Shown one piece after another: positions 1 to 11,801 of a stretch of DNA of 64,000 nt. Within the stretch, counting starts at the first letter, position 1. Each line of letters opens with the position of its first letter. The DNA is taken from NCBI RefSeq assembly GCF_907164915.1, contig NC_061865.1:50131363-50195362 (forward strand), read 5' to 3'. The position numbers and the translations under genes are program-made. The DNA comes from Impatiens glandulifera (taxonomy: Eukaryota; Streptophyta; Magnoliopsida; Ericales; Balsaminaceae). The notes under the pieces were generated by a model, which worked only from the letters and a program-made list of their open reading frames with translations, was not told where the DNA came from and did no database searches.

Positions 1-169
1 TCCCATAATAGAGTTTTATTTTTAACAGGACGCAAGCAAGTGTTCCCATCTGAACAAGACATTATGCGTTGACAAGACATTAATAGTTAAATGTGAGACA
101 TTATTATAATTTATTCGCTAAAATAATTTCATATAATTTTTATTGAAGAAACTTTGAGAGTCAAATATT

Positions 170-690
170 TCATCCAAGATCTCGTTCTTTGGATGTAGTG
201 TAATTCACGGTGAAATTCTTAAATATGTGTATGATGAAAAAATGTTGTATTATGGTTACTCGTATATATGTATCGCAAGAAAGTTGAATCGGCAACTCAC
301 TTATTTTTGTATTGTCGAGGGGTAGTTAGTATTTAGAGTTTTTTGTGGAGTAATACTGATATTTATTGGGTGATGTCCGAGTCTTTGAGTAATTGTTGAA
401 AAGTTTGGATTGTTGCGGCATATATGGTAGGCCTATATATTTGGGTTATTATCCCAATTATTTTTTGATTAACTATCTGGTTTGAGAGAAATCGTCGAAT
501 TTTTAATGATCGTAGTCGTCCGATTTGTATCATTCTTAATTCTATTATTATGACGTTTTTTGATTTGTTCTGAAAAGTCAGTAGAATTCGTCGAGGAGTT
601 AATCGTTTTTCACGAGCACTTATGAGTAAGTGCAGATCTATGTACAAGGCTATCTGGGCTATAACCCAGTAGACCAAAATATTTTGTATA
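170..690 (+). pseudogene. LINE reverse transcriptase C-terminal (zf-RVT) remnant
   Basis: Read in three frames on the plus strand, this matches the end of a plant non-LTR retrotransposon ORF2. About 172-270 reads like the 'K-x-SFF...HGEIL' start of a zf-RVT domain. It is followed by a degenerate Cys/His region near 270-320, then 'YWVM-SES' at about 362 and the typical 'WFERNRRIF' at about 480. Stops and frameshifts interrupt it throughout, so it is dead. No RT palm, endonuclease or poly(A) tail is visible, and the 5' part lies outside the window or is lost. The family call rests on motif order that I recognise; a protein-profile search would settle the clade. Confidence 0.65.
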
Positions 691-1665
691 ATATGTCAAA
701 AACGACGATATTCGTTGATAGATTATCCGTCGTTAAAGGGAAATAGTGATAGTAAATAGGTTTATTTTCTTTTTTTGCTTGATATTATTCTCATTCTAGT
801 CCGGGTAGATTTTGTGAAAAGTTTTTAGCCCGGGTAGATTTTAAATCCTAGCTCTGCCTTTGTTTACGAGCTCGATAACATATTGATTAACTTCTTTTTT
901 TTCCATGTCATGCTTTGTTGTTATATTTAAATTTTTTTATCATTTTCATTTACATAAACCTTTAAGAATGTAGCAGAGAAAAATAATTAAATAAAAAAAA
1001 TAAAGTATATTGTGTTATGATTTGTTTAGATCAAAGTCACATTTTTGTTACACAAAGACTAAATATCTGACTTTTTTTTTTTTGAAAGTGGGTGATACTA
1101 TTTTTCTCCAAAAGAATAAACCTGATTTTTTAGAAAGAATATGTATATATCAAAAAATTGTTTATGAATGATATTAATAGTTCCATATCTATGTAGATTT
1201 AATTATTTAGATGTCATTAAACCTCTATTAAGTTGAGTAGATTGATTCTTAAACTGCAAAAGAAAATAAATCTATTAATGGTATAGCAGAAATTTGACAT
1301 GTATAGTGTTTTCACAAAACTTGATAGTATTGATTATTATATGTACATGAAATGAAATCCACATTTATTTCTACTTGTATTACAGGGTGGGATTTTAAAG
1401 CTATGTACTTTAGAGGCAATACTTACCACATATGGTCCATATATGCCTACATGGGCCACAACTACTATGAGAAATGAGATCGAACTAAAGTCACTCTTTT
1501 GTAACTATCACTTCAAATGAAATCTTAAGTGTTCATCTCTTTAATAGGATTGAGAATTCAACATATTTTATCTCAAATTTATATCTGCTTAGGCAAAGCA
1601 AGGGTAAAAAGTAAAAAGTAAAAACTCAATATCCATGCAAAATGCTAGGATAAAATAAATCTAAC
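691..1665. other. AT-rich intergenic DNA
   Basis: I see no gene, clear repeat or RNA here. It contains short poly(T)/poly(A) runs and no ORF with recognisable motifs. Confidence 0.6.
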
Positions 1666-2010
1666 TAGGGCGATAAATGAGTCAAACTGAGTTCAAACCA
1701 GCTCGAGAGTTCGACTCAATTAAGTATTTATTATCTTGACTCAAGTTCGAGCTTGAATGAGTTTATAAATTTGAGCTCAAACTCGACTCAACTCGAAAAA
1801 CTTGAATAAAATTAAATTTTCAAATATTTGTGTAGAAAAATATTTATTTTAAATTTTATGTTTTAATAGTAGAATAAATAATAAATATATTATTTACTAT
1901 CGGACTCGAAAAAACCAAACAAGCTTTCGACCAAGTATTTATATGAGTTCGAACTCAACTCGAATTTGGTCAAAGTCAAACACAAGTCGAGTTTTGACCG
2001 AGCGGCTCAC
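1666..2010. mobile_element. hAT-like MITE remnant
   Basis: The block is filled with both orientations of a GAGTTCGA/TCGAACTC-type word, a layout typical of short non-autonomous plant hAT elements that begin TAGGGG(T/C)G. The left edge reads TAGGGCGATAAATGAG. The right edge, CGAGCGGCTCAC, is roughly its inverted counterpart. No protein is encoded. The flanking 8-mers (AATCTAAC and AGATTAAC) match only partly, so the ends are approximate. Confidence 0.45.
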
Positions 2011-2523
2011 AAGAAGATTAACTTAGCCATATATCTAAATAACAATACTTATGACTAAAGTTGCATATATTTCAAACATTGTGTTATTTCAAACACTTTA
2101 AGAAACAAATTTAAGATTAAATTTGTCCTCAAAATTTATTAGACATAAATAGCTAGTAAACATAAATTAAAATAACTTGATACAAAACTTATCTTATTTA
2201 TCAATAAATTCGAATAACAACATAGCTCAAGTAAAAATAATATTGCTTATAATACCAAATGTTTTGAGTCTACTAAAAATACCTAGATTGTAAATCGGAT
2301 TAGCTTCTTATAATTAAATAAAAGAATTATAGTTACCTAAAAACTTAAAAAAAATTAGAAAAATGTTTATGTACAAAAATAAATAAATAAGAAAAAAAAA
2401 GAGATTAAACTCTAATTCAAATTCAATCATCATTGGAACCAGCTTCAAAAACTCCCACCATATTTCCTCAATTGCAATTTGCTATTCCTTTTTCTTTTCC
2501 TCTTCCATCATATCTTTACAAGA
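2011..2523. other. AT-rich region downstream of ATG11
   Basis: No gene is seen. The part nearest the ATG11 stop (about 2400-2523) is less AT-rich and probably holds the 3' UTR of that gene. No defined polyadenylation signal stands out. Confidence 0.4.
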
Positions 2524-5500
2524 TCAGGAAGTCGGAGTAGAAGATCGATCATCATCATCAGAGATATCTGGTAACATTTCAACCGTTATAATGAAGTATT
2601 CACATCCGACAGGAAGATCATACGGGTTCGAAGACAATACAGTTTTCACAGTTTGTTGTTCGATATGCACAATCTGCCCAATTAGATAGCTAGGCCGGTT
2701 TTGAAGATGATTAGTCAAGAGCGAAACTGATTCGTCTGAAAGATAATAGTTACAACACCTACAATTATTTATAGCTTCATAATGCCCGGTTGGTGAATTC
2801 AGGACAAATGCAGCAATCTCTTGAACTTTCAAATGCCCAAATGATATCTTCTCGTTGTTTGCCTGCAACAAAGAATATAGACAATTTTATCGTTTTTAAC
2901 ACAGAAATTTCGTATTTTGCTTCTTTTACCTGTTTTTCTAGTTGATGTTTTCTGTGGAGAGTAGATGCTAACTCTTTATTTTCATCCAATTCCTTCTCAA
3001 GTTGCTCCTTCACTTTAGCGTATTTCTCAATCAGTTCTTCATTATGATAATTTGACAACAATCCCACTTTATCCGCTAATAACTTAATGCATTCTCCCAA
3101 TTCATCATCATCGCCAATTGAACTGAATAAAAGAAGGAAAATTTTTAAGACTAAGTTTGGATGAAGAGAATTGAAACTAGAATGCTAATTTCTTTTGTTT
3201 GGAAACAAACTTGACATGAGGTTGAAAGAAATACAAATTTATTTAAAAACATATTTTTCTGAGATAACTAATTCTCCAAACCTATCCTAGGAGATTAGCA
3301 TAACGCGAATTTGGACGGAGAATGTATTTACCATCTCCATTCCGTTCTATTTAGAACATAGGTACCATTTATACCATATTTAAAAAAAAAAAAAAATTTA
3401 AAATTATATATTATTATAAAGAAATAAATTTTATAAAAATATAAAAAATAAATATAATCTTTATATATATTTTATTAGTATTTGAGCGGGGGAGACACAA
3501 ATATTATCTCCGACCCATCTCCAATCAACAACCGGTCAAATTGAAGAAAACCCGTCATAAACAGAACAATTCAGATCAGAAATTGCGAGCAACAAATTGT
3601 AATTGACATCCATCCTTAGTTACTATATCTAATAGTTAACTACAAGCCTCCACTTTCTCTTCACGGTTTACACTAAAGTTTGTTTATGAGTTGGGGAAAA
3701 TAAAATTGTACACCCGATCAATATGATATGAATGAGACTAACAAATGTGAATCACAACTCATATTTTATTAAAATTAATTATTTGAAGTAGTTTTCGAAA
3801 ATAGAAAATTTGAATATTAATTTAGATGAAATAATTAATTTATTTATATCTATTAACAAATTTAACTCTAATATTAAAAAATTCAAATATTAATTTAGAT
3901 AAAATAATGACCTTAATTATATAAACAAATTTAATTATACATCTCCAACTACTTCACATGTTTCCTTCAAATCAAGTTAAGAAGAAATCATGTTAACAAA
4001 TATTTGTTAACATGACTCTAAATAACAATAAATATGACATTTGATTTTTTAGATAATACTATTCCAATAATGTGTCATATTGAAATTGAATATTAACCAT
4101 TAAAAAAACATGTCATTATTTAAAACTTACTTGGCCAAAGAGTTGGAAAGAACTCTTAACGATTCCGGAAATTCATCAATCTCCCCCGAAGATATAACCA
4201 TACGGAATATCTCAAAAAGTGTACGCTTTTTAACTCTATTCTCCAAGTGAGCACAATTCGTGTAAGAATCTTCTAGAAGCTTCTGACTTCGATTCACCTC
4301 CTTTATCTCGGCTAAAGCAATATTATTACCTGACATTTCATTTGATAAACACAAAACAACCTTATTAGACGAAACCTCGTACAATCTCTGTTCCAATTCA
4401 ATTATCTTCTTCTCATATGAATCACATTCCATTTGTTTATCCTTTAACAAAGACCCAAGTTTCTTCCCATATTCATCTTTCAATCGCAAAGCCTCAGAAT
4501 TCTTCTCCGCAGCCTCTTTCATTGCACTTCCAATTTTACTATCGCCCAGCATTTCAATGTTTAAAGTACAGATTCTAGCTATAGCAGAAGCAAGATCAGC
4601 TTTCAGTTTAACATTCTCAACTTCAATATTACTTGTTTCAGAACAAATGGTTTCGTTAATCTCATTAAACGAACCTTTCCAATTCCCCACTAAGTATTCG
4701 GGCGCCAGCCCATCTAAATCAGAGATATCAATGTCAAGAAGGTTACAATCATAAGGAGCTATATCGACCTGACATAGATTCGGATTATCGAACAATCCCA
4801 TCATTGCTAAAACATCCTGTGGTATATATAAACTGTGCCATCTCAAAAACTTCTTCCTTTTCCTCACTTCAATCTCTCTATTGGTATCGAGTTTTTCAGC
4901 TAATAGACCTGCATTTCCCATGTGAAGTTTAAACGAACACTTTCTCCTTACTATCTCTGCAAAACAAGCTCTGTATGATGGCCCTATACCATGGATTATC
5001 CTTAAGAAATGAAATTGATCATTCTGATGTTTCATCGCTTCTATGAAGACTGAAAATCTGCATCTTATGTTCTTCATTGCGTACTGAACGTATGCTATCT
5101 TTTGCATGTAGTTGTATATGAAGATGTTCATGTCATTCTTTTTCTCCTTGCAGAAATTGAGAAGTTTCGAGATTGTACTATCGCAATTCTCAAGTTTGGG
5201 AAGATAATTTTGATCTTGAATGTCGTAGATTGGGCCTAGTGATGAGACAGCATCGTAAGGACGACGAATTGAAGAAGGTGATTGGTTTGAAAGACAATCG
5301 TCGATAATCTTCTTCACTATCTTCACATCTTTGCTACACATATGGTAATGGGTAAATTTCCATATACAGAAATAAAAACAAGGAAATTCATGAATGGTGG
5401 TTTAAGTAACTTACCTGATTGATTTCATTATACTCTTATGTTCATGAATATAACCATAATGATCATTGATGGCACGTTCTGAATCGATGATAATAGAAGA

Positions 5501-6346
5501 AGCTTTACTTGAAAACAATTCTTCAACAATCATCTTGAGTTCATCAAAGTCTTGTTCAAACTCTGAAATCTTCTTCTCAAATTGTTTATAAGAATCTCTG
5601 TACTCATTCGCCACAATCTTCTGTAACTGTAAGTTATCTTCCTTCACAAGATCAAACAAACAGTTCCGATCAGTGGTTTGTAACGCTGGATGAAGTCTGC
5701 AATATCTCAATTTCTCTATGTTCTTCCCAAAGTTCATCATTAGGTTCGAATGTTTTCTATCCTGACGACAATAACATTTCATGAAATCCGTATAGTTTTG
5801 ATGAATCGTTCCATAGAGATGATCTAGATTATCTCTCGCAATCTCCATTGCTCTTTCTTGTACCTTTTGTTCACCGAGGAGTTTCTCGCATTTCTTGAGT
5901 TTCGTCACTATTCGATTGTAGATCGCGTGCCCTAGCTGGTAATTGTATCTGAATATGATATCGTAGGAAGGAATAGCTCTAAGTGCAGGGTCTGGATTAT
6001 CTTCTAATGGATATGAAGATGAAGATGGAGGCGTAGGGTTCGGGATTTCGACTATTTCAATCGATTCTGGCGAAGGAGGTTGAGAGTTGATTCTCATTCT
6101 TGACTTGTTGTATAAGAAAACTTCGCGATCATCAGATGGAAGCTTATAGATGGAAAGCGGTTTCCGCGATTCCAGTTTCATATTCAAACATAGTAACAGC
6201 TGATCGTTTACATTAGTTCCAGAAACTGATTCAAGGAATCGCTGTACGTCGTGAACTAGATTATTTTCATCACAATCACATTCGAATGAGTGTCCATTTT
6301 CGGCCACATGAACTACAAATCTGCCGCTACGAACAGTGGAATTCAT
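2524..6346 (-). CDS. ATG11: Autophagy-related protein 11 (ATG11), four exons
   Basis: ATG11 is the scaffold that links the ATG1/ATG13 kinase complex to forming autophagosomes and to selective autophagy cargo. The exons are 6346-5415, 5333-4131, 3122-2930 and 2862-2524. Every junction is GT-AG and the frame is kept, giving 888 aa. Residues about 10-85 form the ubiquitin-like N-terminus (VAENGHSF, DREVFLYNK). An ATG17-like helical region follows (MKSISKDVKIVKK across junction 1, EVRKRKKFL, VENVKLKADLASAI). The C-terminal ATG11 domain begins at KISFGHLKVQEIAAFVL and includes GQIVHIE and GCEYFI. From memory, dicot ATG11 proteins are about 1,150 aa. The loss here is central: a variable linker, plus a coiled-coil stretch between AHLEN and LFEIFR that is usually conserved. 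Intron 3 is about 1 kb and AT-rich. The gene looks functional but could be a shortened paralogue. Confidence 0.92.
3123..4130 (-). other. Long AT-rich intron of ATG11 with possible MITE debris
   Basis: This is intron 3 of the ATG11 model. The donor GTAAGT sits at 4130-4125 and the acceptor CAG at 3125-3123. The stretch at about 3290-3520 has G-rich, partly inverted words (GGACGGAGAATG; GGGGGAGACACAAAT...CCCATCTCC) flanking an AT core. This looks like an old transposon insertion, but I could not define its ends. Confidence 0.45.
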
Positions 6347-7268
6347 ATTTTATATTGATTTGTTCAACGGAGACGATGATGATCGTAAACCTAATGCCGT
6401 AAATTCAAATCCATCGTGCATCCTTCATAGATACAGAAAATCAAACCGGTTAATCTCTGAAATCAAAGAATAACGTAGAAAAGAGACGAATCATACAAAG
6501 AACAATCACTGAGTCGCGATTACAACTACAAAGAAGAAGACGAAACAATCATTGGCGTGCAGAAAACTCTGCCATGGCTTCTTCTCGCTTTCTTCTTGTA
6601 TCAGTTGGGAAAGAAGATCGTTTCATGATTTCTAGTTATGATAAAATAATTATATTTTCCTAGTAAATAGCTTTATCAGTTATTTTTTATTATAAGATAT
6701 GATTTTATTCAATAATTTATTCAACTAATTTTTATTTATTTAATTATATACATAGTAAAAAGCGGAATGAGACAAAGAAACAATATAAGCATGTGTTAAC
6801 CTTCCATAAGTCTTGGAAGAAAAGTCATCTTTGAAATAAATTTATTTGGAAATAAAGATGTTTTCAACTTAAAAAAATTGAATTATTTAATGATAAAAGT
6901 ATTAATTGATTTCAAATAATCCTACAATTCAATCAAAAACCATGAGTGTGACATTAATTATCTTTTCCATGACTTATTTTTCTTATTAGTGATATGTTTT
7001 TATAAATAAATAAATAATTATAAATATTTTTAAATGTATGAAGATAGAACAATATTTATGTCATTACTTTCTTTTAAGAGTTATTAATAATTATAAATAT
7101 TATTCATCTAATAAATAATATCAATTTAATTTTTTTATTTATAAATTAATTAAATATATTTTAATTTTACACTACCAATTCTAACTAATAAAATAAGATT
7201 AAAAAATCCATAAAAAAATCAGACGAAACAATCAATGGCTTGTAGGAAAAGGCATGTTTTGCTCATTC
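6347..7268 (-). promoter_or_regulatory. ATG11 5' UTR and upstream region
   Basis: The first ~280 bases upstream of the ATG have mixed composition, as expected for a plant 5' UTR, possibly with its own intron. Beyond about 6650 the DNA turns very AT-rich with no ORF. I cannot fix a TATA box or a transcription start. A short stretch at about 6538-6566 recurs, slightly altered, at about 7220-7247, beside the MULE insertion. Confidence 0.35.
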
Positions 7269-7895
7269 GTTTGATCAAGAAATTTGAAAAATGATCATAA
7301 TAATGTATCAAATTCGAAAAATAATCTAACACTGATAAATTTTACAAAAATGACACTTTCAGCCTGCAAAATGTTATTTTTTCTCTTAAAAGTCTTATAC
7401 TCCAATCCGGCATTCCTCTTTTCATCTCCCTCCCGCTTCCTACAAAACCTTACTCTTCAACTCAGCCGCCATCAGCTACCAAGACTCTCCCTAAACTCCA
7501 ATTCCCACGACTCTCCCCATCCCAACGACTCACTGTTCGGTTGAAGAAGAACCATCGCATTTTTAAATGGGTATGTTAATGTACATTTGTTATAGTTAGT
7601 TGATTTTCTTAGTTAGTGACCTGATTTTGTATAGTTAGGATCCGGACTTTGTTATGAACATTATGTTATATATACTATAGTTGTAATGCCCCTATGATAT
7701 TGTAATGTTCTTATTCTGGTGGATCTAACAATTGCATGAATGTATGTATTATCTGATCATGATTAGGGTTTAGTGTTTATATAATATTCCGCGTATTGCA
7801 ATCACTCACACACGTATTGCAATTACCTTCACACGTATTGTAATCACCTTCACACGTATCGTATGTTTTTTACTTATTGTTTTTTTTTGTAGATG

Positions 7896-8035
7896 ACGTC
7901 AACCATAATTGAGGAATATGCTGCTAGAGTTTCATGAAAAATCAATCTGACAAACATTGTCAACAAGTTTGTAGCAATAGATCTGATGAATAGGGCTCCT
8001 CAAATTCCTTATCCATGAAACCCTAACAAGAAACT
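7896..8035 (+). pseudogene. Exon fragment of the MULE-borne DUF1985-type gene
   Basis: Reading from ATG at 7893, the frame gives a peptide with EEYAARVS, then an in-frame stop, then NKFVAIDLMNRAP. The words KFVA-DL(M/L)-(D/N)R recur at about 23,955-24,000, 46,560 and 46,930. They resemble the first exon of the minus-strand gene in MULE-2/3 (KFAAMNLMER near 27,820). It is therefore a broken 5' exon copy. Its function is unknown. Confidence 0.4.
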
Positions 8036-8813
8036 CCTTAGTAATGGTTGAGGAACATCTACAATACTCATAAGGGGCATTACAATACGCGTATTGGTGA
8101 AGGCATTAAAATACGTATGATGGGCATTGCAATACGCGTATTGTAAGTAATGCCCTTCACGCGCATTATTGATACATTGTTTGAATTAGATGAGAGGACG
8201 AGTTTCTCCCATCTAGTTCAAATAATGTATCAAAAACATTCATGTCATTTAATGCTTTCTCGTCCTCCCATTTATTTCAAATAATGCATCTAAAACATAA
8301 TTATCGTTTTATTGTTTTCAATTCCAGCTCATGTAATTATTTACTTTGATGGAGAGTGGAAAATTATGGATAGTGTTAGTCATTTTGTTCCAAAGTTATC
8401 CAGAGGTTTGACTGTACCCCTAAATTCTACATATGACGATGTAACTCATATGGTAGAAAATGTCATAACAGGGCAACATGCAAAATAGTGATGCCTGCAC
8501 CATCCACTGCAAGAGCATCATCATCTCAGCTGCATGAGTCATTATCTCAACAGCACGAGCCTTTAGCTTACTTGAATTTGTGATTTCATGTGTGACATTT
8601 TCTTAAGTCCACTTATTTTCTAGTCATGTTGAATAATTGTATGAATAATTGTATTTTATGATTTCATGTGTGACATTACCTTTAGTTAATGATTGAGTAA
8701 TTTAATGTGAATAATTTCCTTATGTTGAATAATTTTATGAATAATTGTATGATTTCATGGGTGTTTATTTGTAGATAACTATGGGTGAATACTATGTTAT
8801 GAACAAAGACCTT

Positions 8814-8910
8814 CATGCGTATTGTAATCACTATCACGCGTATTGCAATCACCTTCACGCGTATTGCAATCACCCTCATACATATTGTAATTACTCTCAC
8901 GCATATTGTG
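8814..8910 (+). repeat. Tandem 20-bp CACGCGTATTGCAAT repeats
   Basis: About five copies of a unit near TTCACGCGTATTGCAATCAC lie head to tail. Related copies occur at 7795-7860, 8095-8150 and 10980-11100, all inside MULE-1. They read through as short 'HAYCNH' peptide repeats, but this looks incidental. They probably act as subterminal or internal repeats of the element. Confidence 0.6.
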
Positions 8911-9500
8911 AAACTTTGCCTCTCTATAATATTTTCACACATTTGCACCAACTCCAACAAACCTTGATATCAAGATTTCGTATCGAATGGTCATTTGGGC
9001 TACTGATCATTGTGTAAAAGTCTTATAGATCATTGTGTTCTGAACCTCCATGCTCAAACTTTGCCTCTCTATAATATTTTTGCACATATGCACAAGCTCC
9101 AACAAACCTTGAGATTTCCTCCATGTTGGGAGCTCGTGTGTATGTGCAAAATTATTATAGAGAGTTGTGTTGTGTATTGTATAGTTTCTCCATATTGTGC
9201 TGTGAAATTTTGTCTCTCTATAATATTTTTGCACATCTGAAACAACTCCAACAAACATTGATATCAACAAACCTTGATGGAGTTGGATCAGATGTGTAAA
9301 ATTCTTTTAGATCGTTGTGTTGTGAACCATCGTACTCAAACTTTGTCTCTCTATAAGATTTTTACCAGCTCTAATAAACCTTGATATCAAGATTTCGTCT
9401 AGAATATATAATTGGTTGGAAATTGGTGTAGATGTGTAGAAGTCTTATAGAGATCATTGTGAACCTCAATACTCAAACTTTGTCTATATATATAGAAGTG
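8900..9500 (+). repeat. Degenerate ~150-bp tandem repeats in MULE-1
   Basis: The sentence 'CAAACTTTG(C/T)CTCTCTATAA ... CTCCAACAAACCTTGATATCAAGATTTCG ... TAGATCATTGTG' recurs about four times, at roughly 8900, 9055, 9205 and 9335, with internal deletions. It includes short self-complementary words (TTGATATCAA). No protein function is apparent. Confidence 0.55.
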
Positions 9501-9521
9501 TAAAAATGACATAAAAAGAAG

Positions 9522-10852
9522 TGTTAGATAAAATCAGACCGGTTCAAATAAACCTAACTTAAATAAACTTCCCATGCAGGAACAAGGAACCGGACCGGAT
9601 GAACAAAAGAACCGACTAAAGAAAACTAACCGGTCAAGCTACTAAACCGATCAAGAGTATTCGGAACGTGACCGCACAAAGAAAGGATCGGCCAAAGCTC
9701 AAAACCGGAATCATCAAACAGCCGATCATCCACAAGACAGAGGAATAACCGGAAGAAGTCCGGTTACATCACTCATACCAAAAGCCTTTCGGCTAAGTCA
9801 AATGACCGACCAGTACAAGAAGACATTTCAGGTATCTGTTGAGAACGATACCAAAGGAACAGACTGAACACTTCCATATTCATGCAAGTCTGAGGAAAGA
9901 CTGTAGGCTGCAGAAGACAGCACTACCGGATCTTTCCACTTCGGGATAAGACATAAAGGAAATCTTTCAAGTACAGACAACTGTCCAACAGACAGTGCCT
10001 ACATCAAGTAAAAGACAAACCCGGCAGGTTTATCTTACACACCGGAAGAACAGACCGCCAGGTCTGAGACAGAACACCAGGTCTGAGGTTGACCATCAGG
10101 TCTGAGGAAACGACCGCAGGTCTGAACCTCTGAAACACTGAATCACTGCACCTCTGATCAGCCAATCAGATTCAAGGCAGTGAAATATGACCGTTGGCAT
10201 ATTTCACCTATAAAAGGAGGCAGTTGCAGAAGAGTAAATGCGGCACATTTGAGAGACTTAAGTGACTTAAGCGGGACATCAAGTGATATAGTGAACAAGT
10301 GAGAAATTCTAAGTGCATTTATTCTACAAGTGATAAGACCGTGTTGTTCTAAGTGTTAAAGTTAAAGTGTGTTCTACAATTTCAGTGTAAATTGTAAGAG
10401 TGTTATCGAGCAGGAATAAGTCTCGATCGGTTTGTACTTGTATTCCTTAGTGAATATCCTTCTCGCGGTTTCGAGAGGAAGGGGTGACGTAGGAGTTTTA
10501 TCTCCGAACATCCATAAAATCTGTCTTGTTATTTATTGTTTGCCGGTTTCATTACTTGACCGATCTATACCACTATAACCGACTTAATCCTATCTAAGCC
10601 GAACTCCCAGGTTACCGAAGCCGACCCATCAAACTTCAAATCTCCATTATACAATACCGATTCTGCCTATCATACAAGCGTGCCGCTTCAACCTGAAAGC
10701 AAACCTCTTCCGCGCTTGAACCTAGTTCAAGGGTTTGTGACAGGTTGTGTAGTATTGAAACCCCGGTGTTAATCTCTAACAGGATTAATCACCACCCTTC
10801 GAGTGTGAACCGCTAACCGGTCCAACCCCCGGTCCTCTAGCGGCGATCTAGA
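9522..10852 (+). mobile_element. LTR (solo-type) inserted in MULE-1
   Basis: This GC-richer block begins TGTTAGATAAAATCAG and has a TATA box, TATAAAAGG, at about 10210. A U5-like stretch follows (GGGGTGACGTAGGAG at about 10480). A TCTAACA at 10775-10781 mirrors the TGTTAGA start. The related GC-rich sequence runs on to about 10850, so the right end is uncertain. A sister copy starts at 39331 (TGTTAGACAAAAT) and shares the GGGGTGACGTAGGAG region. Only one LTR is present and there is no gag-pol, so it is a solo-type LTR. It sits in a small array of ACATAAAAAGAAGTG words, which obscures any target duplication. Confidence 0.55.
10209..10218 (+). promoter_or_regulatory. TATA box of the LTR
   Basis: CTATAAAAGG lies about 690 bp into the LTR, the usual U3 position for a retrotransposon promoter. 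Confidence 0.5.
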
Positions 10853-11543
10853 TATAAACATAAAAAGAAGTGAACATAAAAAGAAGTGACAATAATGTAA
10901 ATATATTGTAAGAAGGACATAAAAAGAAGTGTAACATAAAAAAAAGTGTTTCAATAATGTTAATTTACTATTTTAATTACCCACATGTGTATTGCAATCA
11001 AATCACCATCACGTGTATTGCAATAAAATCACCATCACCTGTATTGCAAATCACTTTCACGCGTATTGCAATTACCCTCACTCGTATTGCAATCACCCTA
11101 AATATGTAAGTGCATTATATGTAATGCACTTCACGAGTATTACATATTATGCGGCATTGGGCTCTCACGGGGGGTAAGACAGACATTTTGCAGGCCAAAA
11201 ATCTCATTTTTGCAAAGTTTATCAAACGTGGGTCATTTTTAGAATTTGACTCATTATCAGGGTCATTTCATCAAATTTCCCGTTTGATTAGAAAAGTTTT
11301 CATATTTAGGAGAACAAAATGTAGTTGTGCATCCCTCTTTTAGTTCAACGCTAGCGACAACAAGAGATGAATATCTTTAGCCTCAACCACGTCAAGCAGC
11401 AAATTTTGTGTCTGCTTAAATTATTAAATGTGTTTGTGACTATATGTTTAAGCCGCGGAGATTAGTCGCACTCCAAAGGAAAAGCGAAATCCGTTCTAAA
11501 AAAAAATATATATATTAACAAAATAATGTAATTGTGTAAATGT

Positions 11544-11745
11544 TAGGGGTGAGGAAAATTACCGATATTAAAGGTATATCGAAAATACCGTACCGTAATA
11601 TATCGAAAATATCGACTTTTAAGGTATACCGAAAAAAAGGTAAGGTATGATACCGATACCGTAATTATTAGTACGGTAAAAGTATGAGATTTTTAAAATT
11701 TTGGTATATCGAGATATATCAAAATACCGAAATAGTATTTATAAG

Positions 11746-11801
<56 letters not shown>

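Larger units (their letters stand above)
7278..11281. mobile_element. Mutator-like element (MULE-1), non-autonomous, with nested LTR
   Basis: Both ends carry related inverted sequence. The left end reads AGAAATTTGAAAAATGATC. The reverse complement of the right end reads GGGAAATTTGATGAAATGAC. Similarity then continues inward through words such as AATGACACTTTCAGCCTGCA on the left and AATGAGATTTTTGGCCTGCA on the right. A 9-bp flanking repeat, GTTTGATCA (7269-7277) against GTTTGATTA (11282-11290), fits a MULE target duplication with one change. The same right-end word closes MULE-2 and MULE-3. Inside there is no transposase. There is a short exon-like piece near 7896-8030 related to the 5' part of the DUF1985/Ulp1 gene of MULE-2/3, arrays of a CACGCGTATTGCAAT word, and an LTR insertion. 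Confidence 0.65.

Noticed and set aside
8781..9017. Open frame with HAYCNH peptide repeats
   Set aside because: It is the translation of a 20-bp DNA repeat inside MULE-1. The repeat also occurs in other frames and outside any ORF.
9522..10852. Solo LTR with proven target duplication
   Set aside because: The flanks lie in an ACATAAAAAGAAGTG array, so identical short flanks cannot be used as proof. It is kept only as an LTR of solo type.
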